From Flammeovirga sp. EKP202 (GTDB lineage: Bacteria > Bacteroidota > Bacteroidia > Cytophagales > Flammeovirgaceae): a stretch of DNA of 64,000 bases. The DNA lies in the NCBI RefSeq assembly GCF_014534745.1, contig NZ_JACVVP010000001.1, positions 62,001-126,000 of the forward strand, written 5' to 3'. The position numbers and the translations under genes were made by a program. Below the pieces are notes generated by a model. That model worked only from the letters and a program-made list of their open reading frames with translations, did no database searches and was not told the DNA's origin. Below, in pieces: positions 1-9,109 of this stretch. Position 1 is the first letter of the stretch; each line of letters begins with the position of its first letter.

Positions 1-1565
1 CGCCAACCTTAAGCTTACAACAGTTGGGGATCAATGGAGAAATGTTGAATACTTTTCCATCTGAAATTGAAGCTGATTTAGAACAGTTGGAATTCTATTT
101 ATCAAAATTGGACTTCTCTCAGGGAGGTACTCTTGATTTTGAATATAAGATTGAAGGATACGATAAAAACTGGATTAAAATGGGAACAAGAAGCGTTGCC
201 TATTACAATGATATCCCTGCAGGAAAATACACCTTCAACGCAAGAATCCTGAATTCAGACAACTCATATACCTACCTTTCTAATCCTTATAATTTTGTCA
301 AAAAGGAATTTTGGTTTAAAACTCCATTGGCAAAAGCGTGCTATGTCATTTTGTTTGGAATGTTTATCTACTTGCTCTTTCAATGGAGATTGAGGGTATT
401 AAAAACACAAAGAAGAAGATTACAAACCAAGGTCAACGAACGTACACAAGAACTAAAGTATCTTAATGAAAACCTAGAGAATATAGTAAAGGAAAGAACA
501 GAAGAAATTACAGAACTTAATGACAACCTTTACGAAAGTGAAGAACGTTTGAAATATGCCTTGGAAGCCACTAAAGATGGTATCTGGGATTACAATGTGT
601 ATTATGATACTTTAAAAATTAGTGATGCTTCTGCGGAAATGTTGGGTTATACACTGCAAGATTGTGATCCTCATACTGGTATATTACCCTTTATTCATCT
701 AGATGATAGAACTTTGTGGCTTCAGACGTATGAAGAACCAAGAAAACAAAAACTGATTGATGAAATAGAAGATCAGGAATTTAGGTTTTATCATAAAAAT
801 GGAAAACTGATATGGATTTTGGTCAAAAGTAAAATTGTAGAAAGAGACCATAAGGGTGATCCGCTTCGAATAGTAGGAACTTATATTGATATCACCGAGA
901 AAAAGAGAAAGACACAAGAAATATTAGAGGCAATTATTCGTACAGAAGACAATGAACGAAGTAGAATTTCGAAAGATATCCATGATGGTTTACAACAAAC
1001 GTTGACGATCTCATCATTGAATTTTCAATCTGTAAAAAAGAATCTAAAAGGCATTTCACCTACTCTTTTGGAGAAATTTGAAACAGGATGGAACTACCTA
1101 CAGAAGTCAATCACCGAAAGTAGATCCGTGGCACATAGTTTAATGCCCAAAGCCATTTCTGATTTTGGGGTTATCTCTGCATTTGAAAGCTTGATTACTG
1201 AAGTAGATAAAAGTAGTGAAGAGATAACCTTTCATTTTTTTCATAACTTTAATGGACATCAAATTAAAAACCGTCAGGTCGAAGTCACCTTGTATCGTAT
1301 TTTACAAGAAGGAATCAATAATATATTTAAGTACTCTAAGGCAACTAAAGTGGATATTCAACTTAAAAATTATGACGATATCTATATGCTCACTATTGAA
1401 GATAATGGGATAGGATTTGATGTTTCAAAAGTGTTGAAAGATAATTCAGGGATTGGTTTTAAAGGAATGAAAAACCGATTAGATGCGATAGGTGGCTTTT
1501 TGGAAATAGAAAGTAGAGAGGGAAGAGGAACGACATTACTAATCGAAATCAATAAGAATTTTTAG
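1..1565 (+). CDS. Sensor histidine kinase, Y_Y_Y / PAS / HisKA_3 (5'-truncated)
   Basis: C-terminal part of a membrane sensor kinase. The frame is open to the left edge, so the gene begins upstream and the TTG at 24 is not its start. Counting from that TTG: an immunoglobulin-like Y_Y_Y module (about 25-93), which in this family normally follows a periplasmic beta-propeller; one membrane segment (about 105-121); a coiled coil (125-178); a PAS_3-type domain (about 178-292); a dimerisation/phosphoacceptor helix with SKDIHDGLQQ (His320); and a HATPase_c domain with N box EGINNIFKYSKA and G boxes EDNGIGFD and GIGFKGMKNR. The next kinase starts one base after the stop, and a LuxR-type regulator follows it, so this is a two-component operon. 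The missing propeller is inferred from family architecture only. The signal is unknown; polysaccharide sensing is common for this family. Confidence 0.9.
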   Translation, partial: PTLSLQQLGINGEMLNTFPSEIEADLEQLEFYLSKLDFSQGGTLDFEYKIEGYDKNWIKMGTRSVAYYNDIPAGKYTFNARILNSDNSYTYLSNPYNFVKKEFWFKTPLAKACYVILFGMFIYLLFQWRLRVLKTQRRRLQTKVNERTQELKYLNENLENIVKERTEEITELNDNLYESEERLKYALEATKDGIWDYNVYYDTLKISDASAEMLGYTLQDCDPHTGILPFIHLDDRTLWLQTYEEPRKQKLIDEIEDQEFRFYHKNGKLIWILVKSKIVERDHKGDPLRIVGTYIDITEKKRKTQEILEAIIRTEDNERSRISKDIHDGLQQTLTISSLNFQSVKKNLKGISPTLLEKFETGWNYLQKSITESRSVAHSLMPKAISDFGVISAFESLITEVDKSSEEITFHFFHNFNGHQIKNRQVEVTLYRILQEGINNIFKYSKATKVDIQLKNYDDIYMLTIEDNGIGFDVSKVLKDNSGIGFKGMKNRLDAIGGFLEIESREGRGTTLLIEINKNF

Positions 1566-1566
1566 T

Positions 1567-4215
1567 ATGAATGATAATATGAAACAAATCTTGACAAGTA
1601 TGTTGATACTATTGATTTCGAATACAATTATTGCTCAGTCAAAAGCAGATGCTTTGTGGAATAGATGGTCTGATACTGGACTCGAAGACACAGCCCGATT
1701 GGAAGCCTTATTCAAACATGGTAAAGAAATCATCAAGAAGGATACAGATAGTGTTTTTACCATAGCAGATATAGGTTATCGATTTGCTAAAGAAAGGAAT
1801 TTAGTGGAGTATCAATCTGCATCATTGGTTGTCAGGGGGAAGGCATTGTACAGAAAAGGAAAGTACATAGAAGCAGAAGAAACATTTAATGAAGCAGTAG
1901 TTTTAGGAAGAGAGGCAGAAGATAGTTTGTCCGTTGCTAGAGGAATTTATGGTATTGGTTCCACTTATTATGCAAGAGGTGAATATGATACTGCTGTAGA
2001 ATATTATGAGAAGAGTTATACAATATTCTTAATGCTCAACGATAAGGAACGCATGGGTGATGTGATGAACAACATTGGGATTATCTATCTCATACAGAAG
2101 GACTACGAAAATGCTGAGAAGAATCTAATCAAATGTCATGATCTATATACTGAAGCTGGAGTCCTTAAGAGTGCACCTTTAAATAACCTTGCGGTTTTGA
2201 AATCAAGAAAAGGAGATGTAAGAGGTGCGGTAGAACTTCAATTTGAAGCATTAAAAATAAACGAGAAGAAGGGGAGTGACTATTCAATAGCCTACACCTA
2301 TATGAATATTGCCAACACCTACGATCAATTTAAAGACGATGAGAACTACTTAAAATACACTCAGAAAAGTTATGATATAAGAAAGAGAATAGGTGATAAA
2401 GCCGGGATGTTAAGATGCCTGTCAGGTTTTGGGATCTTCTATGACAAGAAAGAAGAATATGACAAAGCACTAGAATATTATGACAAAGCATTGTTGATTG
2501 CACAGGAATTAGACCGTAAACTTTCTGTCAGTAATCTTCTTTATAATGAAGCCATGATAAAATTAAGAACTGATCAATTAGAAGGGGTTCTAGAAATCAT
2601 CAACGAGTCGTTCGAAATAAATACAAAACTGGACAATAAGAAAGGGATTGCTAACTGTTACTATGCTTACGGCATGTATTTCAAAAAGAAGACTGACTAT
2701 GATAAAGCAATCTATTATATAAATAAAGCAATGCTGCTAGCAGAAGGTTTAGAAATAGAACAGACCAGAGATTTTGCAAAGGCGTTATATCAGATCTATT
2801 CTGATTTAGGACAAAGTAAACTAGCCTTGAAAAATTATGAAATCTATATTGAGACAAGAGATAGTGTACTTAATCTAGAAAACCAGCAAGATGTATTGCA
2901 TCAACAATATAAGTATGAAAATGAGAAAAGGGCTCTAGCTGATAGTTTGAATTATGCAAATAAACAGCAAATTAATAAAGTAAAATTAACCCAATCCAGA
3001 AATCAAAGAACAGCCTTAATTGTCATTTTAGGATTAGTGACATTGTTTACTATTTTCGCTATCAATAGAGTTCGATTGACCAGAAAACAAAAAAGAATCA
3101 TTGAAGGTCAGGTGGTTGAGTTGAATGAACTGAATGATAATTTGGAAGAAAAAGTTATTGAGAGATCTAAGGAAATTGCAGATCGAGAAGAACAGCTGAG
3201 GTATGCATTGGAAGCGTCTAACGATGGAATTTGGGATTGGAAAGTAGAAACTAATCGAATGATTTTCAGTCCTGCACTTTACACTATGTTGGGCTATGTT
3301 CCTTATGAATTTGAAGAACGACGTGAAGAAATTCAAAACCGAATTCACCCTGATGATCTTAAAAAAATGGAAGGGAGATCCTATTTGGATTTAATTCTTG
3401 AAAAAAAAGAGAAAAATTTTGTAAATGAAGCGAGGTTAAGAAGAAAAGACGAAAAATATATATGGGTACAGATCAAAGGTAAAGTAGTATCTTATGATTT
3501 GGAACAAAATCCAAGTCGGGTGGTAGGGACTTTCACTGATATTACCTCGATCAAACAAAAAGCACAGGATATTCTGAATGCTGTAATGACCACAGAAGAT
3601 ATAGAACGAAATAGAATATCCAAAGACATTCATGACGGCTTACAACAGACTTTGACCGTCTCCTCATTGAATTTTCAAAAGGTAAGAAAGAGTATTGCTG
3701 AACTTCCAACAGAAGTATTGGAAACATTTGAAACAGGATATGATTACCTTCAAAGGTCCATCACAGAAAGTAGAAGTGTAGCTCATAATCTAATGCCAAA
3801 AGCCATTGTAGATTTTGGTATAATCAAAGCTTTTGAAAGTTTAATCTTTGAACTGGATAAAAGTACAGATAAAATTGAATTTGAGTTCTTCCATAACTTC
3901 GGGGAACATCAAATTGAAAACCAACAGGTCAAATTAACTTTATATCGTATTCTTCAAGAAGGAATCAATAATATATTTAAGTATTCAAAGGCATCGAAAG
4001 TTGATATTCAATTGAAAAATTATGAGGATATTTATATGCTCACCATTGAGGATAATGGCGTAGGATTTGATGCAGTAAAGGTTTTGAAAGAAGAAACGGG
4101 TTTGGGATTTAAAGGTATGAAAAACCGATTGGATGCAATTAACGGCTTCTTGGAAGTGGAAAGTAGAGAGGGAAGAGGTACGACATTATTAATAGAGATA
4201 AATAAAAACTTTTAA
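1567..4215 (+). CDS. TPR-containing sensor histidine kinase
   Basis: Membrane sensor kinase of 882 residues. It has an N-terminal signal sequence (hydrophobic about 8-23, ending IIAQS), an array of tetratricopeptide repeats (about 80-430) that should lie in the periplasm, a coiled coil, one membrane segment (about 482-500), a PAS domain (about 543-663), a HisKA_3 phosphoacceptor motif with His689, and a HATPase_c domain. The last 270 residues or so are nearly the same as those of the preceding kinase, while the sensory halves are unrelated. ATG 1567 lies one base behind the previous stop; an in-frame ATG at 1579 would give a shorter, equally good signal peptide. The probable partner is the response regulator 15 bases downstream. 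The sensed signal cannot be read from the sequence. Confidence 0.92.
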   Translation: MNDNMKQILTSMLILLISNTIIAQSKADALWNRWSDTGLEDTARLEALFKHGKEIIKKDTDSVFTIADIGYRFAKERNLVEYQSASLVVRGKALYRKGKYIEAEETFNEAVVLGREAEDSLSVARGIYGIGSTYYARGEYDTAVEYYEKSYTIFLMLNDKERMGDVMNNIGIIYLIQKDYENAEKNLIKCHDLYTEAGVLKSAPLNNLAVLKSRKGDVRGAVELQFEALKINEKKGSDYSIAYTYMNIANTYDQFKDDENYLKYTQKSYDIRKRIGDKAGMLRCLSGFGIFYDKKEEYDKALEYYDKALLIAQELDRKLSVSNLLYNEAMIKLRTDQLEGVLEIINESFEINTKLDNKKGIANCYYAYGMYFKKKTDYDKAIYYINKAMLLAEGLEIEQTRDFAKALYQIYSDLGQSKLALKNYEIYIETRDSVLNLENQQDVLHQQYKYENEKRALADSLNYANKQQINKVKLTQSRNQRTALIVILGLVTLFTIFAINRVRLTRKQKRIIEGQVVELNELNDNLEEKVIERSKEIADREEQLRYALEASNDGIWDWKVETNRMIFSPALYTMLGYVPYEFEERREEIQNRIHPDDLKKMEGRSYLDLILEKKEKNFVNEARLRRKDEKYIWVQIKGKVVSYDLEQNPSRVVGTFTDITSIKQKAQDILNAVMTTEDIERNRISKDIHDGLQQTLTVSSLNFQKVRKSIAELPTEVLETFETGYDYLQRSITESRSVAHNLMPKAIVDFGIIKAFESLIFELDKSTDKIEFEFFHNFGEHQIENQQVKLTLYRILQEGINNIFKYSKASKVDIQLKNYEDIYMLTIEDNGVGFDAVKVLKEETGLGFKGMKNRLDAINGFLEVESREGRGTTLLIEINKNF

Positions 4216-4230
4216 TAGATAGATTATAAA

Positions 4231-4890
4231 ATGGGAAAGATTAAACTGTTTTTGGTTGATGATCATAAGATGATCCGTGAAGGGTTAAAAAATTTCTTGT
4301 TGGATGAAAGTGATTTTGAAATTACTGGTGAAGCAGAAAATGGTAAAGAGTGTTTGGATCAATTAGAGAAAAATAGTGATGTAGACATATTATTGACGGA
4401 TGTGAATATGCCTATTATGGATGGATTAGAATTAGTTCAAAATGTAAAGGAAAAATATCCATCTATAAAAATTATAGCCTTGACGATGTTGGGGGAAAGT
4501 CAACATATCAAAAAAATGTTGGGAGAGGGAGCTATGGGCTATTTGTTGAAAAACTGTAGCGAACAAGAGTTGATAAATGGTATTCGAATGGTCAATTCTG
4601 GAGGAACGTATTATTCTCCTGAGGTGACAAACGCTATTATTAATAATATTAGAAAAGTAAAACCTCAAAAGTCCAATGTGGCTTTAGAAGTACCTTTATC
4701 TGAAAGAGAAACAGAAGTACTTCATCTGATATTAAAAGAAAAAACAAATAAAGAAATCGCTGAAGAACTTTTCATTAGTGTAAGAACTGTAGATGCTCAC
4801 AAACGTAATTTGTTGGACAAAACAGGAAGCAAAAACTTGGCAGGGTTGATATTGTACGCAATTGACAGAGAATTATTCGATGATATCTAA
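4231..4890 (+). CDS. NarL/FixJ-type response regulator (receiver + LuxR HTH)
   Basis: Cytoplasmic transcription factor of 219 residues. The receiver domain (1-120) has the acidic pair Asp10/Asp11, phosphoacceptor Asp57 in LLTDVNMPIMDG, the conserved Thr85 and Lys107 in GYLLKN. A LuxR-type helix-turn-helix follows (about 150-210) with LSERETEVLHLI and NKEIAEELFISVRTVDAHK. HisKA_3 kinases normally pair with this regulator type, so the two kinases just upstream are the expected phosphodonors. It ends the compact run 1-4890 on the plus strand. Targets are unknown; the sulfatase/outer-membrane cluster 600 bases downstream is a possible one, but only by position. Confidence 0.95.
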   Translation: MGKIKLFLVDDHKMIREGLKNFLLDESDFEITGEAENGKECLDQLEKNSDVDILLTDVNMPIMDGLELVQNVKEKYPSIKIIALTMLGESQHIKKMLGEGAMGYLLKNCSEQELINGIRMVNSGGTYYSPEVTNAIINNIRKVKPQKSNVALEVPLSERETEVLHLILKEKTNKEIAEELFISVRTVDAHKRNLLDKTGSKNLAGLILYAIDRELFDDI

Positions 4891-4932
4891 TATTTTTCTG
4901 CAAAATAGGTAATTCTCTAATTGACGAGTCCA

Positions 4933-5304
4933 ATGGAAAGAATAGATTTGTGTGTAAACCATGAGGACATGAATTTATTAATAGGAAAAGAGAATAATCT
5001 AAATAATAAACTTGTAGAGCAAATTCATTCCTTGACACCCATCCAGAGAGTGGACTTAGAAGAAATCGTAGATAGTCAATTGACATCTGAAGGATATATT
5101 TTTGTAAATCTCCTGGATGTGAGTATTTCTTCCGCAGAAGTGTTGAGGATTGTAAGGAAAAAGTTTCCCAATGATTGTATTGTGGCAATGCACTGCTTTC
5201 AAGTGGATCATATGATCAATAAATTAATGGAGGAAGGATATCACGCTTATGTATCTATCTTAGACTTCACGGATTCTATCCATGATGTTTTTGGTGAGGT
5301 ATAA
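4933..5304 (+). CDS. Degenerate stand-alone receiver-like protein
   Basis: Small cytoplasmic protein of 123 residues with no signal or membrane segment. Its order of strands and helices parallels the receiver of the preceding regulator: the first strand RIDLCVNHED corresponds to KLFLVDDH, the stretch YIFVNLLDVSISSAEVLRIV to DILLTDVNMPIMDGLELV, and LMEEGYHAYVSI to MLGEGAMGYLLK. In this reading the acidic pair, the phosphoacceptor Asp, the Thr and the Lys are all replaced, so it could not be phosphorylated. The alignment was made by eye and is weak, so the assignment is an inference. A TTG at 4921 would add four residues; ATG 4933 is preferred. It sits 42 bases behind the regulator and may belong to the same operon. 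Confidence 0.6.
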   Translation: MERIDLCVNHEDMNLLIGKENNLNNKLVEQIHSLTPIQRVDLEEIVDSQLTSEGYIFVNLLDVSISSAEVLRIVRKKFPNDCIVAMHCFQVDHMINKLMEEGYHAYVSILDFTDSIHDVFGEV

Positions 5305-5366
5305 TACTGTAAGTTTGATATTTTTCCATTGCATGCAGACTATTGTCAGTAGTTTGTTTAGCTACT

Positions 5367-5395
5367 AAAGATCTCATAATATGAGGTCTTTTTTT
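5367..5395 (+). terminator. Intrinsic terminator after the two-component operon
   Basis: An 11-base arm AAAGATCTCAT pairs with ATGAGGTCTTT (one G-U pair) across a 3-base loop and is followed by a T run. It lies 62 bases behind the pseudo-receiver stop and closes the 1-5304 unit. Confidence 0.8.
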
Positions 5396-5476
5396 GTGTT
5401 GTATATTTTTTGAAGCCTAATAAGCATTTTACCTAAAAAGGAATAATTGGTAATTCCCTATCCTATGAGGGAGCAT

Positions 5477-5744
5477 TTTTCGAGAGATTTGAAATATCAA
5501 AAAACATTTAATCTCTCAACATGAAAAATCTATTTATAGTAGTATTACTACTGGTATCATCATTCTCATTTGCACAGACGGCTGAAGAAAAAGCACAAGC
5601 AAATAATCCCTTAGCCAATTTGACGGCTTTCAATCTCCAACAATATTATTCACCAAATCTTTCGGGAAATAGTGAAGCAACACAATCTTCGTATTGGATG
5701 CGATTTGCTACACCTACAGGTAGAGTATTATGGAGAGCTTCATT
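5477..5744 (+). repeat. 268-bp exact direct repeat, left copy
   Basis: Every base from TTTTCGAGAG at 5477 to 5744 is identical to 8842-9109. The tract covers the 44-base leader with its hairpin and the first 224 bases of the beta-barrel gene. After it the two genes drift apart, mostly at third codon positions and most strongly after about base 470. That gradient suggests recent gene conversion of the 5' ends. Confidence 0.95.
5482..5517 (+). promoter_or_regulatory. Leader hairpin abutting the start codon
   Basis: GAGAGATT (5482-5489) and AATCTCTC (5510-5517) form a perfect 8-bp stem with a 20-base A-rich loop. The right arm ends three bases before ATG 5521 and there is no T run, so it is not a terminator. 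The same hairpin stands before the second copy of the gene. It could hide or expose the ribosome-loading region or stabilise the mRNA; the role is inference. Confidence 0.55.
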
Positions 5745-6279
5745 GCCAATCAACACTTACTCAAATCCTGAGTTAGGAATAAGCCGATCTGGACTTGGAG
5801 ATTTTGACTTATTCGGTGCTTATTTAGCCGTTTCAAAACCAACACTATCAGTTGGAATAGGACCATCGGTTTCAGCTCCAACAGCTACTCACTCTTCGTT
5901 AGGTACAGGTAAGTGGACAGCAGGTGCAGCGGCAGTTGCATATGCCAGCGTATCACCTCAATTCCAAGTAGGCGGTTTAGCAATTTGGAGAACAGACGTA
6001 GGAGGAGATGCAAACAGAGACGATGTCAATTTTATGGCGATCCAGCCTTTTGCCTTCTGGCAAGTAAGTAATGGAGTGTACTTCAGAACGGCTCCAACAT
6101 GGAACTTCAATCTAGAGAAAGGAGAATACAATGTACCGGTAGGTTTTGGTATTGGTAAAATTGTAAAAGTTGGTAACTCGGTATGTAACTTCTTTATCGA
6201 GCCTCAATACTCAGTATTACACTACGGTGATAACCAACCTATTTTTCAGTTGTATTCAGCATTGAACATGCAATTCTAA
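5521..6279 (+). CDS. Outer-membrane beta-barrel protein, copy 1
   Basis: Exported protein of 252 residues. The signal peptide (1-19) has cleavage after SFAQ, and the C-terminus ends in an aromatic residue (LNMQF), as in outer-membrane barrels. The body has alternating strand patterns and the stretches NPLANL, RASLPINTY, GLGDFDLFGAYL, APTATHSSLGTGKW, WRTDVGGDANRDDVN and VPVGFGIGKI. These recall a widespread group of MetA-pathway/transporter-like barrels often mislabelled neuromedin U and often found beside arylsulfatases (from memory of the family). The sulfatase gene begins 32 bases downstream, so it may pass sulfated substrate or product across the outer membrane. It differs from copy 2 (8886-9644) at five residues only. 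Confidence 0.8.
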   Translation: MKNLFIVVLLLVSSFSFAQTAEEKAQANNPLANLTAFNLQQYYSPNLSGNSEATQSSYWMRFATPTGRVLWRASLPINTYSNPELGISRSGLGDFDLFGAYLAVSKPTLSVGIGPSVSAPTATHSSLGTGKWTAGAAAVAYASVSPQFQVGGLAIWRTDVGGDANRDDVNFMAIQPFAFWQVSNGVYFRTAPTWNFNLEKGEYNVPVGFGIGKIVKVGNSVCNFFIEPQYSVLHYGDNQPIFQLYSALNMQF

Positions 6280-6310
6280 TTTGACTAAGTATCAATTAAA
6301 TAATATAAAA

Positions 6311-8710
6311 ATGAAATTACATAATTTATTTACTGGCGTTTTCCTTTTAACTACCATGACTTTATGTGTAGGACAGGAAAAGAAAAATGATCAAAGCTTA
6401 AAACCTTCAACAGTTAATGAAACAATAGATAGAACAATTTTACCGATTCAACCTCCAAAATATCCTGCGGTGTCAGAATTGGATGCTAGAAAAGTTACAG
6501 CACCTCCTAAATTTGAAGTGAAAGCTCCTGAAGGAGCACCCAATGTGGTGGTCATCTTGATAGATGATATTGGGTTCTCTGCATCAGAACCATTTGGTGG
6601 TGCTATTGAAACACCAACTTTTGAGACATTAGCGGACAATGGATTGAAGTTTAATCGATTCCACTCTACTGCACTTTGTTCACCAACAAGAGCAGGGTTA
6701 TTATCTGGAAGAAATCACCATAACGTAAATGTTGGTTCAGTAATGGAAGTTGCTACAGCCAACCATGGTAACAACGGTTTTAGACCTGATGATGCAAAAT
6801 ATGTGGCAGAAACACTTCGTCAAAACGGATATAATACAGCTGCATTTGGTAAATGGCACGAAACAGCTCCTTGGGAGACATCAGTTTCAGGACCGTTCTT
6901 CAGATGGCCTACAAACTCAGGATTTGATAAGTTCTATGGATTTATTGGTGGTGAGACGAACATGTGGAACCCTACAATCTATGATGGATCTGTAAGAGTT
7001 GAAGTAGAAGCAGAAGGTGAAGAGTATCACTTTACTGAGGATATGACAAATCAGGCGATCAAGTGGGTGAAATTCCAAAAAGCCATGACTCCTGACAAGC
7101 CATTTATGGTTTACTATGCACCAGGTGCAGTTCATGCTCCTCACCACGCTCCAAAAGAGTGGATTGAAAAGTATAAAGGTCAATTTGACGAAGGTTATGA
7201 TGTTTTAAGACAAGAAACTTTCGAACGTCAAAAAGCATTAGGTGTAATTCCTCAAAATACTAAGATCGCACCTAAGCCAGAAGGTCTTACAGACTGGGAC
7301 AAACTGAGTGACGAAGAGAAGAAGTTATTCGCTGTACAAATGGAAACATATGCTGGATTTATGGAGCACACTGACTATGAGATTGGACGTATGATCAATG
7401 CAATAGACGAAATCGGTGAATTAGACAACACACTTATCGTTTATATCATGGGTGATAATGGTTCAAGTGCAGAAGGTGGTTTAATTGGTACATTCAACGA
7501 AATGGTTTCACTAAATGCAAACAGAACTGCTGAAACAGTAGATAGTATGTTGGAATATGCAGACGAATGGGGTGGTCCAAACTCTTTCCCTCACTTTACA
7601 GCAGCTTGGGCTGTGGCAACAGACGTTCCTTTCACTTGGACAAAACAAGTAGCAGGTGACTTCGGTGGTACTCGTAATGGTATGGTAATGCACTGGCCAA
7701 ATGGTTTCGAGGCAAAAGGTGAAATTCGTTCTCAATTTACTCACGTAAATGATGTAGCACCTACAATCTTAGACGCGGCTGGTTTACCAGAAGCAAAAAT
7801 CATCAATGGTGTGGAACAAAAACCTATGGACGGTCAGAGTTTCCTTTATGCAGCAAGAGATGCTGGAGCACAAGAAAAACATGATACACAATATTTTGAG
7901 ATGTTTGGTAACAGAGCCATCTATCACCAAGGTTGGTTAGCACGTGTGATTCACTCAGTGCCGTGGGAAGTAGCACCGGTAGCGACATTACAAAATGATG
8001 TTTGGGAGCTTTACAATACGGACGAAGACTTTGCATTAGCAAACAATTTAGCGGATCAATATCCAGAAAAATTAGAAGAGCTTAAGAAGTTATTCGACAA
8101 AGAAGCGATGGAGAACAACGTTTATCCATTAGATGATAGAAAGTATGAGCGTTTCAATGCTGCGATTGCTGGTCGTCCTGACTTAATGGGAGACCGTACT
8201 TCAATCACATTAGCAGATGGAATGACAGGTATTACCGAAAATACTTTCTTGAATGTGAAAAACACATCAAAAACAATCACTGCCAACCTTGATTTGAAAG
8301 GAAACGACAGAGGTGTAATTATCTGTCAAGGTGGTCAGTTCGGTGGATGGTCACTTTATATGAACGATGGTAAACCTACTTATACTTACAACTGGTTAGG
8401 TTTAGAGTCTACGACAATCACTTCTAAAAAATCAATTCCTGCAGGAAGTGCAGAGGTGAAAATGCAATTCGACTACGATGGTGGTGGAAATGGTAAAGGC
8501 GGACTTGTAAGATTGTATATCAATGGTGAGCAAGTAGGTCAAGGAAGAATTGAAGATACAACACCACTATTATTCTCACTAGATGAAACAGTAGATGTAG
8601 GTAGAGATGATGCTACTCAGGTAGCTTACAAAGAATTCAAAAATACAAAGGATTCTGACTTTACAGGAGTGATTAATGCTGTAACAGTCACGATCCCAGA
8701 AAGAAAATAA
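6311..8710 (+). CDS. Secreted type I arylsulfatase
   Basis: Exported sulfatase of 799 residues hydrolysing sulfate esters, presumably on marine polysaccharides or aryl sulfates. ATG 6311 opens a good signal peptide (LFTGVFLLTTMTLCVGQ); an in-frame TTG 30 bases upstream would spoil it. Family residues are all visible: Asp85/Asp86 (LIDDIGFS) for metal, the signature CSPTR with Cys123 as the expected formylglycine, GKWH (Lys181, His183), and DN at 382-383. The C-terminal 150 residues or so form a beta-rich module with GGWSLYMNDG and LYINGEQVG. The length suits the long bacterial arylsulfatases rather than the 450-550 residue forms. A maturation enzyme (FGE or anSME) must be encoded elsewhere. 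It lies between two copies of a beta-barrel gene and ends at a terminator. Confidence 0.93.
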   Translation: MKLHNLFTGVFLLTTMTLCVGQEKKNDQSLKPSTVNETIDRTILPIQPPKYPAVSELDARKVTAPPKFEVKAPEGAPNVVVILIDDIGFSASEPFGGAIETPTFETLADNGLKFNRFHSTALCSPTRAGLLSGRNHHNVNVGSVMEVATANHGNNGFRPDDAKYVAETLRQNGYNTAAFGKWHETAPWETSVSGPFFRWPTNSGFDKFYGFIGGETNMWNPTIYDGSVRVEVEAEGEEYHFTEDMTNQAIKWVKFQKAMTPDKPFMVYYAPGAVHAPHHAPKEWIEKYKGQFDEGYDVLRQETFERQKALGVIPQNTKIAPKPEGLTDWDKLSDEEKKLFAVQMETYAGFMEHTDYEIGRMINAIDEIGELDNTLIVYIMGDNGSSAEGGLIGTFNEMVSLNANRTAETVDSMLEYADEWGGPNSFPHFTAAWAVATDVPFTWTKQVAGDFGGTRNGMVMHWPNGFEAKGEIRSQFTHVNDVAPTILDAAGLPEAKIINGVEQKPMDGQSFLYAARDAGAQEKHDTQYFEMFGNRAIYHQGWLARVIHSVPWEVAPVATLQNDVWELYNTDEDFALANNLADQYPEKLEELKKLFDKEAMENNVYPLDDRKYERFNAAIAGRPDLMGDRTSITLADGMTGITENTFLNVKNTSKTITANLDLKGNDRGVIICQGGQFGGWSLYMNDGKPTYTYNWLGLESTTITSKKSIPAGSAEVKMQFDYDGGGNGKGGLVRLYINGEQVGQGRIEDTTPLLFSLDETVDVGRDDATQVAYKEFKNTKDSDFTGVINAVTVTIPERK

Positions 8711-8736
8711 TTGTAATAATTTTAAGAAAGGTTTAG

Positions 8737-8766
8737 GGGGTATCTCAGAAAAAGAGATACCCTTTT
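8737..8766 (+). terminator. Terminator after the sulfatase
   Basis: GGGTATCTC pairs perfectly with GAGATACCC over a 7-base loop, then five T. It separates the sulfatase from the second barrel gene, which therefore needs its own promoter within 8767-8885. Confidence 0.88.
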
Positions 8767-8841
8767 TCATGCGAATTTATTAGAATAAGCAATTTACCTA
8801 CTAAGAGAAAATGGGTAAATGTCTATCGGAATGAGGTCAAC

Positions 8842-9109
8842 TTTTCGAGAGATTTGAAATATCAAAAAACATTTAATCTCTCAACATGAAAAATCTATTT
8901 ATAGTAGTATTACTACTGGTATCATCATTCTCATTTGCACAGACGGCTGAAGAAAAAGCACAAGCAAATAATCCCTTAGCCAATTTGACGGCTTTCAATC
9001 TCCAACAATATTATTCACCAAATCTTTCGGGAAATAGTGAAGCAACACAATCTTCGTATTGGATGCGATTTGCTACACCTACAGGTAGAGTATTATGGAG
9101 AGCTTCATT
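8842..9109 (+). repeat. 268-bp exact direct repeat, right copy
   Basis: Identical base for base to 5477-5744. The two copies lie 3365 bases apart in the same orientation and flank the sulfatase gene. Recombination between them would delete the sulfatase and leave one intact barrel gene. Confidence 0.95.
8847..8882 (+). promoter_or_regulatory. Leader hairpin before barrel copy 2
   Basis: GAGAGATT (8847-8854) and AATCTCTC (8875-8882) form the same 8-bp stem as at 5482-5517, again ending three bases before the ATG (8886). Upstream of 8842 the two leaders diverge, though scattered matches remain. Confidence 0.55.

Noticed and set aside
24-1565. TTG at 24 as the start of the first kinase
   Set aside because: The frame stays open to the window edge and the Y_Y_Y module would be cut; the gene begins outside the window.
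5482-5517. Leader hairpin as an intrinsic terminator
   Set aside because: There is no T run and the stem ends three bases before a start codon.
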